From Kiloniella laminariae (GTDB lineage Bacteria > Pseudomonadota > Alphaproteobacteria > Kiloniellales > Kiloniellaceae), in contig NZ_JAPWGY010000003.1 in NCBI RefSeq assembly GCF_027214005.1, positions 558,001 to 622,000 of the forward strand: 64,000 bases of DNA, read 5' to 3'. Below, one piece after another: positions 43,744-53,225 of the stretch (its first letter is position 1; each line of letters starts with the position of its first letter). A program made the translations under genes and the position numbers. The notes beneath the pieces were generated by a model. It was not told where the DNA came from. It searched no databases and saw nothing but the letters and a program-made list of their open reading frames with translations.

Positions 43744-44844
43744 ATGAGCTCATCTGTTTTTCAAGTAGCTGTCATTAAAGGCGATGGAATAGGAATAGAT
43801 GTTACAGATGCTGCACTTCACATCGTGGAAGTTGCCCTTGAAAAAGCAGGAAACACTGCTCTGGAGTTTCTTCCGATTCAAGCGGGGGCAGGATATTTCA
43901 AAGAAACGGGACAAGATATAGAGCCAGGAGGGGAAGAGGCTGCGGGGCGAGCAGATGCGATTTTCCTAGGTGCGATAGGTCTTCCTTCTGTTCGTCAGAA
44001 AGATGGAACAGAGATATCACCACATCTGAGATTACGTGAAAAATTCAATCTGTATGCTGGTGTCCGCCCGGCAAGAGCTTATCCCAATGCGCCACAACGG
44101 CTTGCAGATCCGCGTGCTGCAGAAATAGACATGGTGATCTTAAGGGAGTCTACGGAAGGATTGTTCTATTCTGCAGCTGTTCATAACCGTTGTCCGGTAG
44201 ATACAGGCGATGAGGTTCAGGAGCTTCTGCGTATTACGCGTACAACGACGGAAAAGTTGCATGATTTTGCCTTCAAACTGGCGCAAAAACGTCAGGAGCG
44301 CAGAGGTAAGAGTAAAGTTACCTGTGTGGATAAGGCTAATGTTTTCAGGTCGATGGCATTTTTTAGGAAAATTTTTGACGAACGAAGTGTCCGATTCCCA
44401 GAGATAGAAAAGGGATATAACTATGTCGATGCACAAGCTCTGGATTTTATCCGCAAACCCTGGGAGTTCGATGTGCTGGTCATGGAAAACATGTTCGGGG
44501 ATATTCTATCAGATCTGGCTGGGGGATTGGTGGGTGGCATGGGGATGGCGGCCTGTGGAGAGATAGGTGATAATCACGGACTGTTCCAACCCGCGCATGG
44601 CTCTGCCCCGGACATTATGGGACAGGACAAAGCCAATCCGCTTGCCGCGATCCTTAGCGGTGCCTTGATGCTGGATTATCTTGCTGATAAGGCTTCAAAC
44701 GATACTCTGGCGCTGGCAGCAAAGATAATTGACGATGCGATTTATCATGGCTTTGCCACAAAGCGTATCCGTCCGCAGGAATTTGGCGGGGATATGGGAA
44801 CCAAGGCAATCACACGAGAAGTGATCAATCTTATTCGAGGATAA
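43744..44844 (+). CDS. Isocitrate/isopropylmalate dehydrogenase-family enzyme
   Basis: A 366-residue NAD-dependent beta-hydroxyacid oxidative decarboxylase. Motifs are [11 protein letters not shown] at the start, [21 protein letters not shown] with the catalytic Lys, and [12 protein letters not shown] followed by [15 protein letters not shown]. Relatives include tartrate, D-malate and isopropylmalate dehydrogenases; it is not the leucine LeuB in this context. It probably decarboxylates an oxidised acid-sugar intermediate in this locus. The ATG at 43744 is the natural start. Confidence 0.87.
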   Translation: MSSSVFQVAVIKGDGIGIDVTDAALHIVEVALEKAGNTALEFLPIQAGAGYFKETGQDIEPGGEEAAGRADAIFLGAIGLPSVRQKDGTEISPHLRLREKFNLYAGVRPARAYPNAPQRLADPRAAEIDMVILRESTEGLFYSAAVHNRCPVDTGDEVQELLRITRTTTEKLHDFAFKLAQKRQERRGKSKVTCVDKANVFRSMAFFRKIFDERSVRFPEIEKGYNYVDAQALDFIRKPWEFDVLVMENMFGDILSDLAGGLVGGMGMAACGEIGDNHGLFQPAHGSAPDIMGQDKANPLAAILSGALMLDYLADKASNDTLALAAKIIDDAIYHGFATKRIRPQEFGGDMGTKAITREVINLIRG

Positions 44845-44887
44845 GTTCGGGTTGAGAGACCTGTTTAATCAATCTCTGAGCACACTG

Positions 44888-44931
44888 TAATCAGAAGGCC
44901 TGTGAAAATGTTTCCACAGGCCTTCTGATTA
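44888..44931. terminator. Shared terminator between dehydrogenase and chemoreceptor
   Basis: A perfect 17-bp inverted repeat (TAATCAGAAGGCCTGTG with its complement, 10-base loop) lies between two convergent genes. Neither strand has a strong T run, so it may be a structural or weak terminator. Confidence 0.7.
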
Positions 44932-44965
44932 CTTGAATAGTGTAAACGGCTTGAATCCTTGCGTT

Positions 44966-46909
44966 TTAACTGGCTCGAACCGTCGCAAGGAAGTCTTTGA
45001 CTTCGCTCCGCAGGTTTTCAGCCAGAGCCTGCATCTCGCTGGATGAATCCAGCAGATGTTTAGCTTCGGTACTGACCTGGGTCGAGGTATCGGTAACCGC
45101 TGCGACGTTGCTGGAAACCTCCTGGGTACCGGCAGCAGCTTTCTGGACACTGCTGGCGATTTCCTGGGTGGCGGCGCTCTGTTCCTCAATCGCAGCAGCG
45201 ATGGCATTGGCAAACTCGTTAATCCGGCCAATGGTCTTGCTGATCTGGGTGATTTCCTGAACCGAGAGGCTGCTTGAACTCTGGATCCCTTCAACCTGGG
45301 TCTGGATGTCACCTGTTGCCTTGTCGGTCTGGTTGGCCAGAGCCTTGACCTCCGAGGCAACAACAGCAAAGCCCTTGCCCGCATCTCCGGCCCGTGCGGC
45401 CTCGATGGTGGCGTTCAGGGCCAGGAGATTGGTTTGTCCAGCGACATCCTGAATCATATTGACCACTTCGCCAATGCGTTGCGCGGCCTCTGCCAGATTG
45501 GTCACGGTGGTATTGGTTCGTCCGACACCCTCCACGGCTTCACTGGCAACCTGAATTGACTGGGTCACCTGCATGCCGATTTCACGGATGGCCGCGGAAA
45601 GTTCTTCGGTTGCGGCTGCAACCGTCTGGACGTTGGCTGTTGTTTCAGTCGCGGCGTTGGAAACGGCAATGGCGCGGGCGTTTGATTCCTCGGCACTGGC
45701 AGAGAGTTTCTTGGCGACGGTCTGGGTCTGTTGCGATGCCTGGGCCACTGTTTCGACAATGGACAGCACAGTCTGCTCAAAAGAAGAAGCCATCTGGTGC
45801 AAGGCATTGCGCCTTTCTGTCGCCATGCGTTCGGCGGTCTGTTCGTTCTCGCGGGCGAGGCGTTCAATTTCGACAGCGTTATTCTTAAAAACCAGAACTG
45901 CCGCGGCCATCTGGCCGATCTCGTCAGTCTTGTCGCTGCCAGGTATCGGGACATCAAGATTGCCGTCTGCCAGACTGGTCATGGCGCCGGTCATGGTCAG
46001 GACAGGCTGGGAAACCCAGAGGCGAACCAGCACACCCAGAAGCCCCATAATTGCAAGGACGGAGATCAGGGCGGTTATGGAGGCGGTCAGACGGAATTTT
46101 GTCAGATTTGCGAAAGCCGCATCCCGGTCGATGGCAAAGCCCAGATACCATTTCACGCTGGGGAGGCCTTCAATCGGGAAAAAGGCAAACATCTGATCCC
46201 CGGAACCTGCATCAATGTTTGCCAGATCCGTGTTGATGGTCGGCGTTGACTCAGGAAAGACCTCACTCATGGGGCGGAGAGTAAACTCCTTGTCGCGGTG
46301 GATCAGAACGGTGCCCTGGTCGTTGACCAGAAATCCATAGCCAATGCCACCAAGATCAACACTGCGGACAATATCGCCCAGCACAGTAATTTCAATATCG
46401 CCACCGGCGGTACCGACAATCTGGCTGCCGTTGAGGACAGGTGTGGCAAGGGTAACAATCAGGTTTCCGGTAGAAGCGTCTTCATAAGGTTCTGTCAGCG
46501 TGCTGGCTTTTGCCGCGATGGCGTCTATATACCAGGGACGTTTCCGGGGATCGTACCCGTCAGGGAGTTCGTCGGGGGGGGACATGATCATTTCCCCGGT
46601 GGCACTGCCGAAATAGGTGAACATGAAGTTTTTTTGCAGCACAGAGCGATCAACAATGCTTTTGACTGACTCGGTCTCGCTGTTTATGGCAATGTTCTGC
46701 CCGACATTCTCAATCAGAATCTGACGACCGACGACCCAGTTGGAGATAGAAGCCGTCGCAAGATTGCCAGTCTCCGATAGTTTTGACTTTAGCGAGGCTT
46801 GAATGGAATCGCTCTGATTGAAGTCGAAGTAAATAATAAAAGCGGAAAAGGTCACAACCACAATCAATGCTGCGGCAGCCAGAATGCGGCTTCCGATGTT
46901 TAGTGTCAT
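44966..46909 (-). CDS. Methyl-accepting chemotaxis protein with dCache domain
   Basis: A 647-residue chemoreceptor. A membrane segment ~8-30 is followed by a dCache-type ligand domain to about 275 (KRPWYIDAI and [18 protein letters not shown]), a second membrane segment ~280-302, HAMP, and a cytoplasmic signalling domain with the tip [31 protein letters not shown]. The protein ends in LATVRAS without an NWETF pentapeptide. It guides motility toward a small ligand. A decayed copy of its end lies at 34619. The 296-bp upstream gap is AT-rich and likely holds the promoter. Confidence 0.95.
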   Translation of the reverse strand: MTLNIGSRILAAAALIVVVTFSAFIIYFDFNQSDSIQASLKSKLSETGNLATASISNWVVGRQILIENVGQNIAINSETESVKSIVDRSVLQKNFMFTYFGSATGEMIMSPPDELPDGYDPRKRPWYIDAIAAKASTLTEPYEDASTGNLIVTLATPVLNGSQIVGTAGGDIEITVLGDIVRSVDLGGIGYGFLVNDQGTVLIHRDKEFTLRPMSEVFPESTPTINTDLANIDAGSGDQMFAFFPIEGLPSVKWYLGFAIDRDAAFANLTKFRLTASITALISVLAIMGLLGVLVRLWVSQPVLTMTGAMTSLADGNLDVPIPGSDKTDEIGQMAAAVLVFKNNAVEIERLARENEQTAERMATERRNALHQMASSFEQTVLSIVETVAQASQQTQTVAKKLSASAEESNARAIAVSNAATETTANVQTVAAATEELSAAIREIGMQVTQSIQVASEAVEGVGRTNTTVTNLAEAAQRIGEVVNMIQDVAGQTNLLALNATIEAARAGDAGKGFAVVASEVKALANQTDKATGDIQTQVEGIQSSSSLSVQEITQISKTIGRINEFANAIAAAIEEQSAATQEIASSVQKAAAGTQEVSSNVAAVTDTSTQVSTEAKHLLDSSSEMQALAENLRSEVKDFLATVRAS

Positions 46910-47205
46910 CGCTCAAGCTCCTTAGGTCGCCCTGTCCCAGCCACAGATGCCAGATCAGGGGCCAGATCGGGATAAAAACCGGAGAGGTGACCGCAATACG
47001 CTCTCCTTAGTGAAGAACCAGAGCCCATTATTCTATTAATTAATAAACAAAATTATAATAATTCTGTCATTTTGCTGATTAGATTACTTGGGCTGCCGCG
47101 AATTAAACAAAACAACGATGTTCTGATCTTGATCTTGTGCGAAGATCAGGAGATTTCCGCCCTGTTGTTCTGAAATCATTTATCTGTGCCTTGCAGAGAC
47201 AGGGT

Positions 47206-47673
47206 TTAACTGTAGACCGAAATTCCCAACAGGATCTGACAACGGTTCTCTGCATCGACCAGTGGCATCAAAAGGCGTTCGATCTTTTTATGTTCAGGGA
47301 CAAAGTATTGTGGTTTGCCGAGGCGATAGAGAACCTTGTTGGTTTCCGCGACGTAGCTGTAGTCTTCATAGACACCGCTTGAGACCAGGTCAGGGAAAGC
47401 TTCGTCGAGCCACTGTCCTCCGGCATCTTTTCCGACAATGGTTGCGATTTCTGTTCCCATCAGACGGAACTTAAAGCGGGTTGGGTTGTGATGGACGTCA
47501 AACATCCAGACGATTGGCAACAGTCGTGGGATATCCATGGGGTCAAAGTGCTGACGGGAGGGCAACTGACCTTTTGCAGGATGAATCGACAGCCAGTAGT
47601 TATACATCTGCTGGATTTTCCTGTCCCAGTTGTCTGGGCGAAGCGGGAGGTTGAAATCGGTTCTTCCTGTCAT
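47206..47673 (-). CDS. PAS-domain protein (PAS_5 type), copy 2
   Basis: A 155-residue single PAS domain sharing the pattern HFDPMDIPRLLPIVWMFDVHHNPTRFKFRLMGTEIA with the copy at 31971. Probably a sensory protein without an output domain; its proximity to the chemoreceptor is suggestive but may be chance. The start is an ATG. The 305-bp gap to the next gene holds nothing that I can support. Confidence 0.78.
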   Translation of the reverse strand: MTGRTDFNLPLRPDNWDRKIQQMYNYWLSIHPAKGQLPSRQHFDPMDIPRLLPIVWMFDVHHNPTRFKFRLMGTEIATIVGKDAGGQWLDEAFPDLVSSGVYEDYSYVAETNKVLYRLGKPQYFVPEHKKIERLLMPLVDAENRCQILLGISVYS

Positions 47674-47978
47674 GGGCGATTAATCTTCTGTATTCTGTCT
47701 TGTGACAACCAGTCCTCTGGTTATCTTGTGGGAGCGGCCAGCGGTATAGCATAACATGAGCTTCTTAACAGCGCATGAAATCAGGCAAAGTAGCGAATAG
47801 CGGTCTACTTCATCCTGAGAATGGGGCAAGCAATTCTGACGGGATGGAAAGACTGCTGACAAAACGCTGTCAGTAACCCTCTGGTATCAAGACTGACAGA
47901 ATTTTTCTGTGGCGGAATTTTAGCGCTTCTTGTGTCTGCTCCGGCCTTCTTTATTGCGACGAACCGAGGAACACCAAT

Positions 47979-48584
47979 ATGTACATTCTTTATCACTACC
48001 CCTATTCCCAGCATGCCCGCCGCGTGGTTTCTCTTTTGGAAGCAGCGGAACTTCCTTATGAAATACGCCACATAGACATGGAAAAGCAGGAATATCTCTC
48101 CCCGGAATATCTGGCGATTAATCCCAATCACCAGCTGCCAACACTGCTGGATGGCGACATCAAGATCCATGAATCCAATGCAATTCTCCGGTATCTTTGT
48201 TTTAAACATGAACTGAACGACTGGTATCCTGCTGATCTGGCGGCGCGCGCAGGCGTAGAGCAGTGGCTGGACTGGAACCAGTGCCGTTTGGGCCCTGCCA
48301 TCGTCGATGTTGTGCTGAACAAGGTTTTTATGGGCGAGCATGGAGATAAGGCAGCAGTTGCCCGGGGCGAAGCCAAGCTGAAAGAACTGTTGCCAATCTT
48401 GGCCAGTGGCTTGAAGGGGAAAGCTTTCCTGGCCAGTGACAAGCCTAGTATCGCTGATCTGTCTGTGGCCTCAAACATATTCCATCTCGGTTTTGCCGAG
48501 GCCTCGCCACAGGAGCCCGAGATCGTCAGCTGGTTTGGCAGAGTATCTGCGTTAAAAGGCTTTGTCGCGTCCTTGCCGCAATAG
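47979..48584 (+). CDS. Glutathione S-transferase
   Basis: A 201-residue GST. The N-terminal thioredoxin-like domain begins YHYPYSQHARRVVSLLEAA, with a probable catalytic Ser near residue 9, and contains the GSH-binding NPNHQLPTLLDGDIKIHESNAILRYL. The C-terminal helical domain follows, with ASDKPSIADLSVASNI. It conjugates or reduces substrates with glutathione. A WYL-type regulator gene follows 17 bases later and may control it. Confidence 0.92.
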   Translation: MYILYHYPYSQHARRVVSLLEAAELPYEIRHIDMEKQEYLSPEYLAINPNHQLPTLLDGDIKIHESNAILRYLCFKHELNDWYPADLAARAGVEQWLDWNQCRLGPAIVDVVLNKVFMGEHGDKAAVARGEAKLKELLPILASGLKGKAFLASDKPSIADLSVASNIFHLGFAEASPQEPEIVSWFGRVSALKGFVASLPQ

Positions 48585-48601
48585 CTGAAGCAGGATCCGC
48601 T

Positions 48602-49330
48602 ATGCGCAGAACCGACCGCCTGTTCCAGATTATCCAGATCCTGCGGGGAGCACGCCAGCCAGTGACCGGAGCCTGGCTGGCTGAGGAACTGGAGGTCTCG
48701 CCCCGGACAGTTTACCGGGATATTGCCGAGCTGATGGCCCAGAACGTCCCGATCCGGGGAGAGGCCGGAATCGGGTATGTTCTGGATCAGGGCTATGACA
48801 TGCCGCCTTTGATGCTGACATCTTCCGAGATCGAGGCGGCGGTATTGGGCGCCCAGTGGGTCGCGACCAGAGGGGATCCCGAACTGGCACGTAGCGCCCG
48901 GGATCTGATTTCGAAAATCAATGCTGTGATGCCCGAAGAACTTCGTCCGACCGTCCTGGAATCCTCTGTCATGGCACCAGATCTGCTGACGTTATCGCAG
49001 CATATCATCAACATGGAAGCTGTCCGGGACTGGGTCCGTCAGGGTCGGAAGCTGAAACTGGGTTATCGTGATCCGCAAGGCCGGGACAGCTCACGTGTGA
49101 TCTGGCCAGTCGCCGTGGCCTATTTTGAGGCAGTGCGGGTTATTGCCAGCTGGTGCGAACTGCGCCAGGGTTTTCGGCATTTCCGGGTTGATCGTATCCA
49201 GTCACTGGACTTCTTGCCGGAAAAGTTTCCTGGTGATCGACGGCAGCTTTTTGTCACCTGGAAGAAGGGGGAAGAAGCAAAGACAGCCCCTTGCAAAGAC
49301 CTGTCGGCCTCACCGGTTCGACCCGATTGA
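48602..49330 (+). CDS. YafY-type regulator with HTH and WYL domain
   Basis: A 242-residue DeoR-like/WYL regulator. The N-terminal HTH_11 domain shows RTDRLFQIIQILRGARQPVTGAWLAEELEVSPRTVYRDIAEL. The WYL domain begins around RKLKLGYRDPQGR and ends in SLDFLPEKF. It is closely linked to the GST gene and probably regulates a local oxidative or detoxification response. The final ~20 residues are variable. Confidence 0.88.
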   Translation: MRRTDRLFQIIQILRGARQPVTGAWLAEELEVSPRTVYRDIAELMAQNVPIRGEAGIGYVLDQGYDMPPLMLTSSEIEAAVLGAQWVATRGDPELARSARDLISKINAVMPEELRPTVLESSVMAPDLLTLSQHIINMEAVRDWVRQGRKLKLGYRDPQGRDSSRVIWPVAVAYFEAVRVIASWCELRQGFRHFRVDRIQSLDFLPEKFPGDRRQLFVTWKKGEEAKTAPCKDLSASPVRPD

Positions 49331-49357
49331 AACGGGATGAAGTCGCACAGGACAGGA

Positions 49358-50281
49358 TCAGGTCTCTTGTGAGCCAATATCCGGCTCTGACGCAGAGAAT
49401 GCCTTCACCAGAGCAATGCCAATGTCGCTTTGTAAAAAATCTGGAGGGGTAACGAGCCAGTATCCTCTGTCGGACAGGAGTGGCTTGTGGTGCAGGGGCA
49501 CCAGAGCCTGACTTTCCAGCAGATCCTGAACAACGCCAAGCCATCCGAGGGTCACACCCTGTCCCATTATAGCCTGATGAATGGCCAGTCCGTGATTTGT
49601 AACCCGGATACCCTCAGCTTCAGCTGACAAGGTGGAATCCCTGTCCGGGATGAAGTATTGCGCCCAGTCTGACCAGTCAAACCAGCGATGCTCCGGATCT
49701 TCCTGATGTATAAGGGGGGCTTTTTTCAAAAGCTGAGCCGGGGTCAGGCCTTTTAGTTTGCCGGCAAGTCCGGGGGCAGCAAGGGGGACAACTTCTTCGG
49801 AAATAAGTTTGATGCAATCCCGCCCGGGCCAGTTGCCACGGCCAAAGAGGATGGCGCAGTCAGTCTGGTTCAGTTCGATATCCGCATCCCGTTCGGCCGT
49901 TATCACCCGGACCGGGAGTTTTTTACCCTTGTGTATGAGGTTCCCCAATCGGGGCAGAGCCCAGTAAGCGGCAATGCCGGGATAGGTCGCGAGAGTGAGC
50001 AGGGGAGCGGTGGATTTCTGACGCAGGTTTCTGCTGGCATCAGCTATAATCCCGAGAGCGGGGGCAATTTTCTCATAATAGAGGTCAGCCGTGACCGTCG
50101 GAAATATCAAGGAACCTTTTTTGGTGAAAAAGCTGAAACCGAGATCCCGTTCCAACTGGCGTATCTGGTGGCTGATTGCCGGTTGTCCGACATTCAGCTG
50201 TGCTGCTGCGCGGGTGAAGCTGCGCAATCGGTAACAGGCTTCGAAAGCCCGGAGAGCTTTCAGGGGTGGGAGGTCACGCAT
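49358..50281 (-). CDS. LysR-family regulator, GcvA-like
   Basis: A 307-residue LysR regulator of the GcvA subgroup with LPPLKALRAFEACYRLRSFTRAAAQLNVGQPAISHQIRQLE. The ATG at 50281 was chosen rather than a TTG at 50290. It is divergent from the AcuI-like gene across 190 bp and probably regulates it. Its stop lies convergent with the WYL gene. Confidence 0.92.
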   Translation of the reverse strand: MRDLPPLKALRAFEACYRLRSFTRAAAQLNVGQPAISHQIRQLERDLGFSFFTKKGSLIFPTVTADLYYEKIAPALGIIADASRNLRQKSTAPLLTLATYPGIAAYWALPRLGNLIHKGKKLPVRVITAERDADIELNQTDCAILFGRGNWPGRDCIKLISEEVVPLAAPGLAGKLKGLTPAQLLKKAPLIHQEDPEHRWFDWSDWAQYFIPDRDSTLSAEAEGIRVTNHGLAIHQAIMGQGVTLGWLGVVQDLLESQALVPLHHKPLLSDRGYWLVTPPDFLQSDIGIALVKAFSASEPDIGSQET

Positions 50282-50471
50282 TGTTATCAATTTATTTGAT
50301 GATGATATGAGTTTTATAGACCTTTCTGGCGCTTATGGCATCTGCTTTATTTTTCGGGTCGGCCAAGAGTTTTCTGGGCTGGATCTATTTGTCCTGCCTT
50401 GCCACAATACTGGTAGAAGCGATCTCAGACTTAAAAAACAGCCATATCAAAATCATTAATTGGGAGCAGCC

Positions 50472-51464
50472 ATGTTTAAGGCCTTAATTGTCGAAAAATC
50501 AGAAGATGGAGCCATTTCATCCGGCGTGCAGCAACTGGATGACAGCCAGCTTCCCAAAGAGGGCGATGTCACTGTTGCGGTCGACTATTCTACGGTAAAT
50601 TACAAGGATGGTCTGTGTCTGACCGGGGGCGGTGGTCTTGTTCGCGCCTATCCTCATGTGCCGGGAATTGATTTTGCAGGGACAGTCGAACAATCGGATG
50701 ATGCCCGTTATAAAGCAGGTGACAAGGTTGTTCTGACCGGTTGGCGTGTCGGCGAGGCCTGGTGGGGCGGCTACGCTCAAAAGGCCAGAGTCAAAGGGGA
50801 CTGGCTGGTGCCGCTTCCTGCCGGAATGACGACCCGTCAGGCGATGGCGGTCGGAACGGCAGGCTTTACAGCAATGTTGGCCGTAATGGCCCTGGAAGAT
50901 CACGGTCTGACGCCAAAACAGGGGGAGATCCTGGTGACCGGTGCGGCAGGAGGTGTTGGGTCGGTTGCGACAGCTATACTGGCAAAGCGAGGTTATTCTG
51001 TTGCCGCTGTCACAGGGCGCCCGGAAACAGCTGATTATCTCCGGAGCCTCGGGGCGAGCCGGATTGTCGCGCGCGAGGAGCTGAATGAAACTGTGAAGCG
51101 ACCGCTTGAGAGTGAAAACTGGGCCGGCTGTGTCGATGCTGTTGGCGGCGCAATGCTGGCACGGGTTCTCGGGCAGATGAAATACGGAGCATCAGTTGCA
51201 GCTGTTGGGCTGGCAGGGGGGGCAGCTCTGCCAGCGACGGTCATTCCTTTTCTGCTGCGCGGTGTGAATTTGCTGGGTATTGATTCCGTGATGCAGCCCT
51301 TTGCCAACCGGGAGCGTGCCTGGAAAAGGATACTTTCCGATTTGCCGATGGATAAACTCGAAGCTATAAGCAAGACAGTCGCTCTTGGCGATTTACCGGA
51401 TCTTGGATCTGCGATCCTAAAGGGAGCGGTTCAGGGGCGGATTGTCGTTGATGTTAATAAGTAA
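50472..51464 (+). CDS. acuI: AcuI-like acrylyl-CoA reductase / quinone oxidoreductase
   Basis: A 330-residue zinc-independent medium-chain reductase of the YhdH/AcuI type. Motifs are NYKDGLCLTGGGGLVR, HVPGIDFAGTVE and the NADPH-binding GAAGGVGSVATAIL. AcuI reduces acryloyl-CoA, for example in 3-hydroxypropionate or DMSP catabolism. The ATG at 50472 follows GGGAGC. Divergent control by the preceding LysR gene is likely. The acuI name is from motif similarity only. Confidence 0.86.
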   Translation: MFKALIVEKSEDGAISSGVQQLDDSQLPKEGDVTVAVDYSTVNYKDGLCLTGGGGLVRAYPHVPGIDFAGTVEQSDDARYKAGDKVVLTGWRVGEAWWGGYAQKARVKGDWLVPLPAGMTTRQAMAVGTAGFTAMLAVMALEDHGLTPKQGEILVTGAAGGVGSVATAILAKRGYSVAAVTGRPETADYLRSLGASRIVAREELNETVKRPLESENWAGCVDAVGGAMLARVLGQMKYGASVAAVGLAGGAALPATVIPFLLRGVNLLGIDSVMQPFANRERAWKRILSDLPMDKLEAISKTVALGDLPDLGSAILKGAVQGRIVVDVNK

Positions 51465-51565
51465 ACAGAAAACGAGTGCCTGATCACGCAAGAATTTTTC
51501 CACAGCCATAAAATGGCAATAAAAAATCAGGAGCAACGGGATTGTGGTCCTGTGCCCCTGATCTG

Positions 51566-52024
51566 TCAGGATATATGAACGGGAGAGGGGAAGTTTGGCG
51601 GGCCTCTGACCGGAGGTAAAGGCGCAAGGACAGTGAAAGCCGGGGTCGAGTGATCAGGTGCAGAAATACAGCGGACAATAATTTGCCGACATGGTAGGGG
51701 ATCACTGACTGGTTGAGGAGCCTGTGTTACCGAAGTCAGAGAACAGGCCGGACAAGAAAGGTCCGTGATGTTTTCGTACGGTTGACCATCATCGCCTGTT
51801 ACCAGAGAGATGATTTTTAATCCGGAAGCTGTACAGATGACATAACGGTCTTTGAAATCTGTTTCAAATTCCTGGATGGACAAGGCCCAGCTTTGTCCAA
51901 GCGGCAAAAGCGCCTGAAGCAACAGGGAAAGAACTGCGAGATACGAGAGAACCGGACGCAGCAGTCTAAAGCGGGGTGAGAGGCCGCCTTTGCTGTCTTG
52001 TCTCGGTGTTGTCGTTACCAGCAC
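51566..52024 (-). CDS. DUF2946-like small membrane/secreted protein
   Basis: A 152-residue protein with an N-terminal hydrophobic segment (YLAVLSLLLQALLPLGQSWA), then the DUF2946 pattern VICTASGLKI and CPACS further on. The family is seen near copper or cation genes, but its role is unknown; the CPAC might bind metal. The Pro-rich tail is low in complexity. It is a single gene, convergent with acuI. Confidence 0.65.
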   Translation of the reverse strand: MLVTTTPRQDSKGGLSPRFRLLRPVLSYLAVLSLLLQALLPLGQSWALSIQEFETDFKDRYVICTASGLKIISLVTGDDGQPYENITDLSCPACSLTSVTQAPQPVSDPLPCRQIIVRCISAPDHSTPAFTVLAPLPPVRGPPNFPSPVHIS

Positions 52025-52165
52025 CCACTATTCCTGTTTAAGAGTGTTAAAGGCCAGAGCATGTTTTGCGTCAACCCGACCCATCAAGCAATGAGACAGG
52101 GCAGGATTGAAACGCGGACGCAATGATGCGTCTGAGGACGCTAAGTCAGGGAGGTTCCGGTTTCA

Positions 52166-52179
52166 TTGATTTCGATCAA
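52166..52179. promoter_or_regulatory. FNR/FixK-type box upstream of psuK
   Basis: TTGATttcgATCAA, a perfect TTGAT-N4-ATCAA site, matches the FNR/FixK consensus. It lies 96 bases before the psuK start. Low-oxygen control of pseudouridine salvage is inference. Confidence 0.65.
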
Positions 52180-52274
52180 TCCCGAGGATATTAAAAGCTG
52201 TTTCTTCAAGGCATATAAATCGCTATTGCTGTGTGTCGTTATAAATATTCCTTTCCAGATCAGAGACAAATTCC

Positions 52275-53213
52275 TTGCAAGACCATAATCATTCTCCTGT
52301 CTTATGTATTGGTGCAGCCCATTGGGATGTCCGCTCGCAGTGCAGCGCCCCGGTGCGCAGAGGGACCTCCAATCCTGTGAGTGTGTCCCGGTTTCCGGGA
52401 GGGGTGGCACATAATGTGGCTATGAACCTCTGCCGTTTAGGGGGGAAGGTTGGGCTGGCCAGTCGTTGGGGGGATGATCCTGCGGGCGATGCCATAGCCA
52501 GACATCTTTCTGCCAGTGGGCTCAACCTACTGGCTTTACCCCGATCAGCGAACGCCCCGACAGCGACCTATACCGCTGTATTGGAGCCGGACGGAGAGTT
52601 GGCTGTCGGGTTGGCCGATATGGCAATATATGACGAATTAACGCCCGATCTTCTGGAGCCCTTGCACAGAGACCTGTCCTCTTTCCCAATCTGGTTTGTC
52701 GATACAAATATTCCGGCAAAAACACTAGAATCCCTTGCGGACTGGCAGCAGGGGCACGGATTGTTGACGGCAGATGCGGTATCCGTTGCCAAGTCAACCC
52801 GGCTGCTCAATCTGCTGGATCGTCTCGGGCTGCTTTTCTGTAACTGCGACGAAGCTGCCGAATTGAGCGGTGTAACCATCCGTGACGTTGGCGATATCCA
52901 GAACGCAGGTGCAGCCCTGGTTGCCAGGGGTGTTGGAGCGGTGATGATTTCGGCTGGCAAGGAAGGGGCATTTCTGTTCCAGAAAGGAATACAGGAGCAT
53001 TTCCCCGCCCGAAAAGTCGAGGTTGTGGATGTGACCGGGGCAGGAGACGCCCTGATTGCAGGAACACTACACGGGATTGCCAGAGGATTTGACTTTGCCA
53101 AAGCCGTTCAGCGTGGTGTGGCGGCAGCGGCTTTGACCCTGGAAAAACACGGTGCGACATTTGAGGGCTTGCATGAAAAGGACCTTGATGCTTTTGTCGC
53201 GGGCTTGAAATAA
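52275..53213 (+). CDS. psuK: Pseudouridine kinase (PfkB family)
   Basis: A 312-residue PfkB-family sugar kinase. The N-terminal motif FPGGVAHNVAMNLCRLGGKVGLAS and the C-terminal DVTGAGDALIAGTLHGI (anion hole and catalytic Asp) are intact. Next to psuG it should phosphorylate pseudouridine to pseudouridine 5'-phosphate. The start is a TTG at 52275; no ribosome-binding site is strong, so a later start is possible. Confidence 0.9.
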   Translation: MQDHNHSPVLCIGAAHWDVRSQCSAPVRRGTSNPVSVSRFPGGVAHNVAMNLCRLGGKVGLASRWGDDPAGDAIARHLSASGLNLLALPRSANAPTATYTAVLEPDGELAVGLADMAIYDELTPDLLEPLHRDLSSFPIWFVDTNIPAKTLESLADWQQGHGLLTADAVSVAKSTRLLNLLDRLGLLFCNCDEAAELSGVTIRDVGDIQNAGAALVARGVGAVMISAGKEGAFLFQKGIQEHFPARKVEVVDVTGAGDALIAGTLHGIARGFDFAKAVQRGVAAAALTLEKHGATFEGLHEKDLDAFVAGLK

Positions 53214-53225
53214 GTTGGTGAGATA

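Noticed and set aside
47805-48341. 178-residue frame on the minus strand opposite the GST gene
   Set aside because: It is the reverse shadow of a well-supported GST gene and has no family features.
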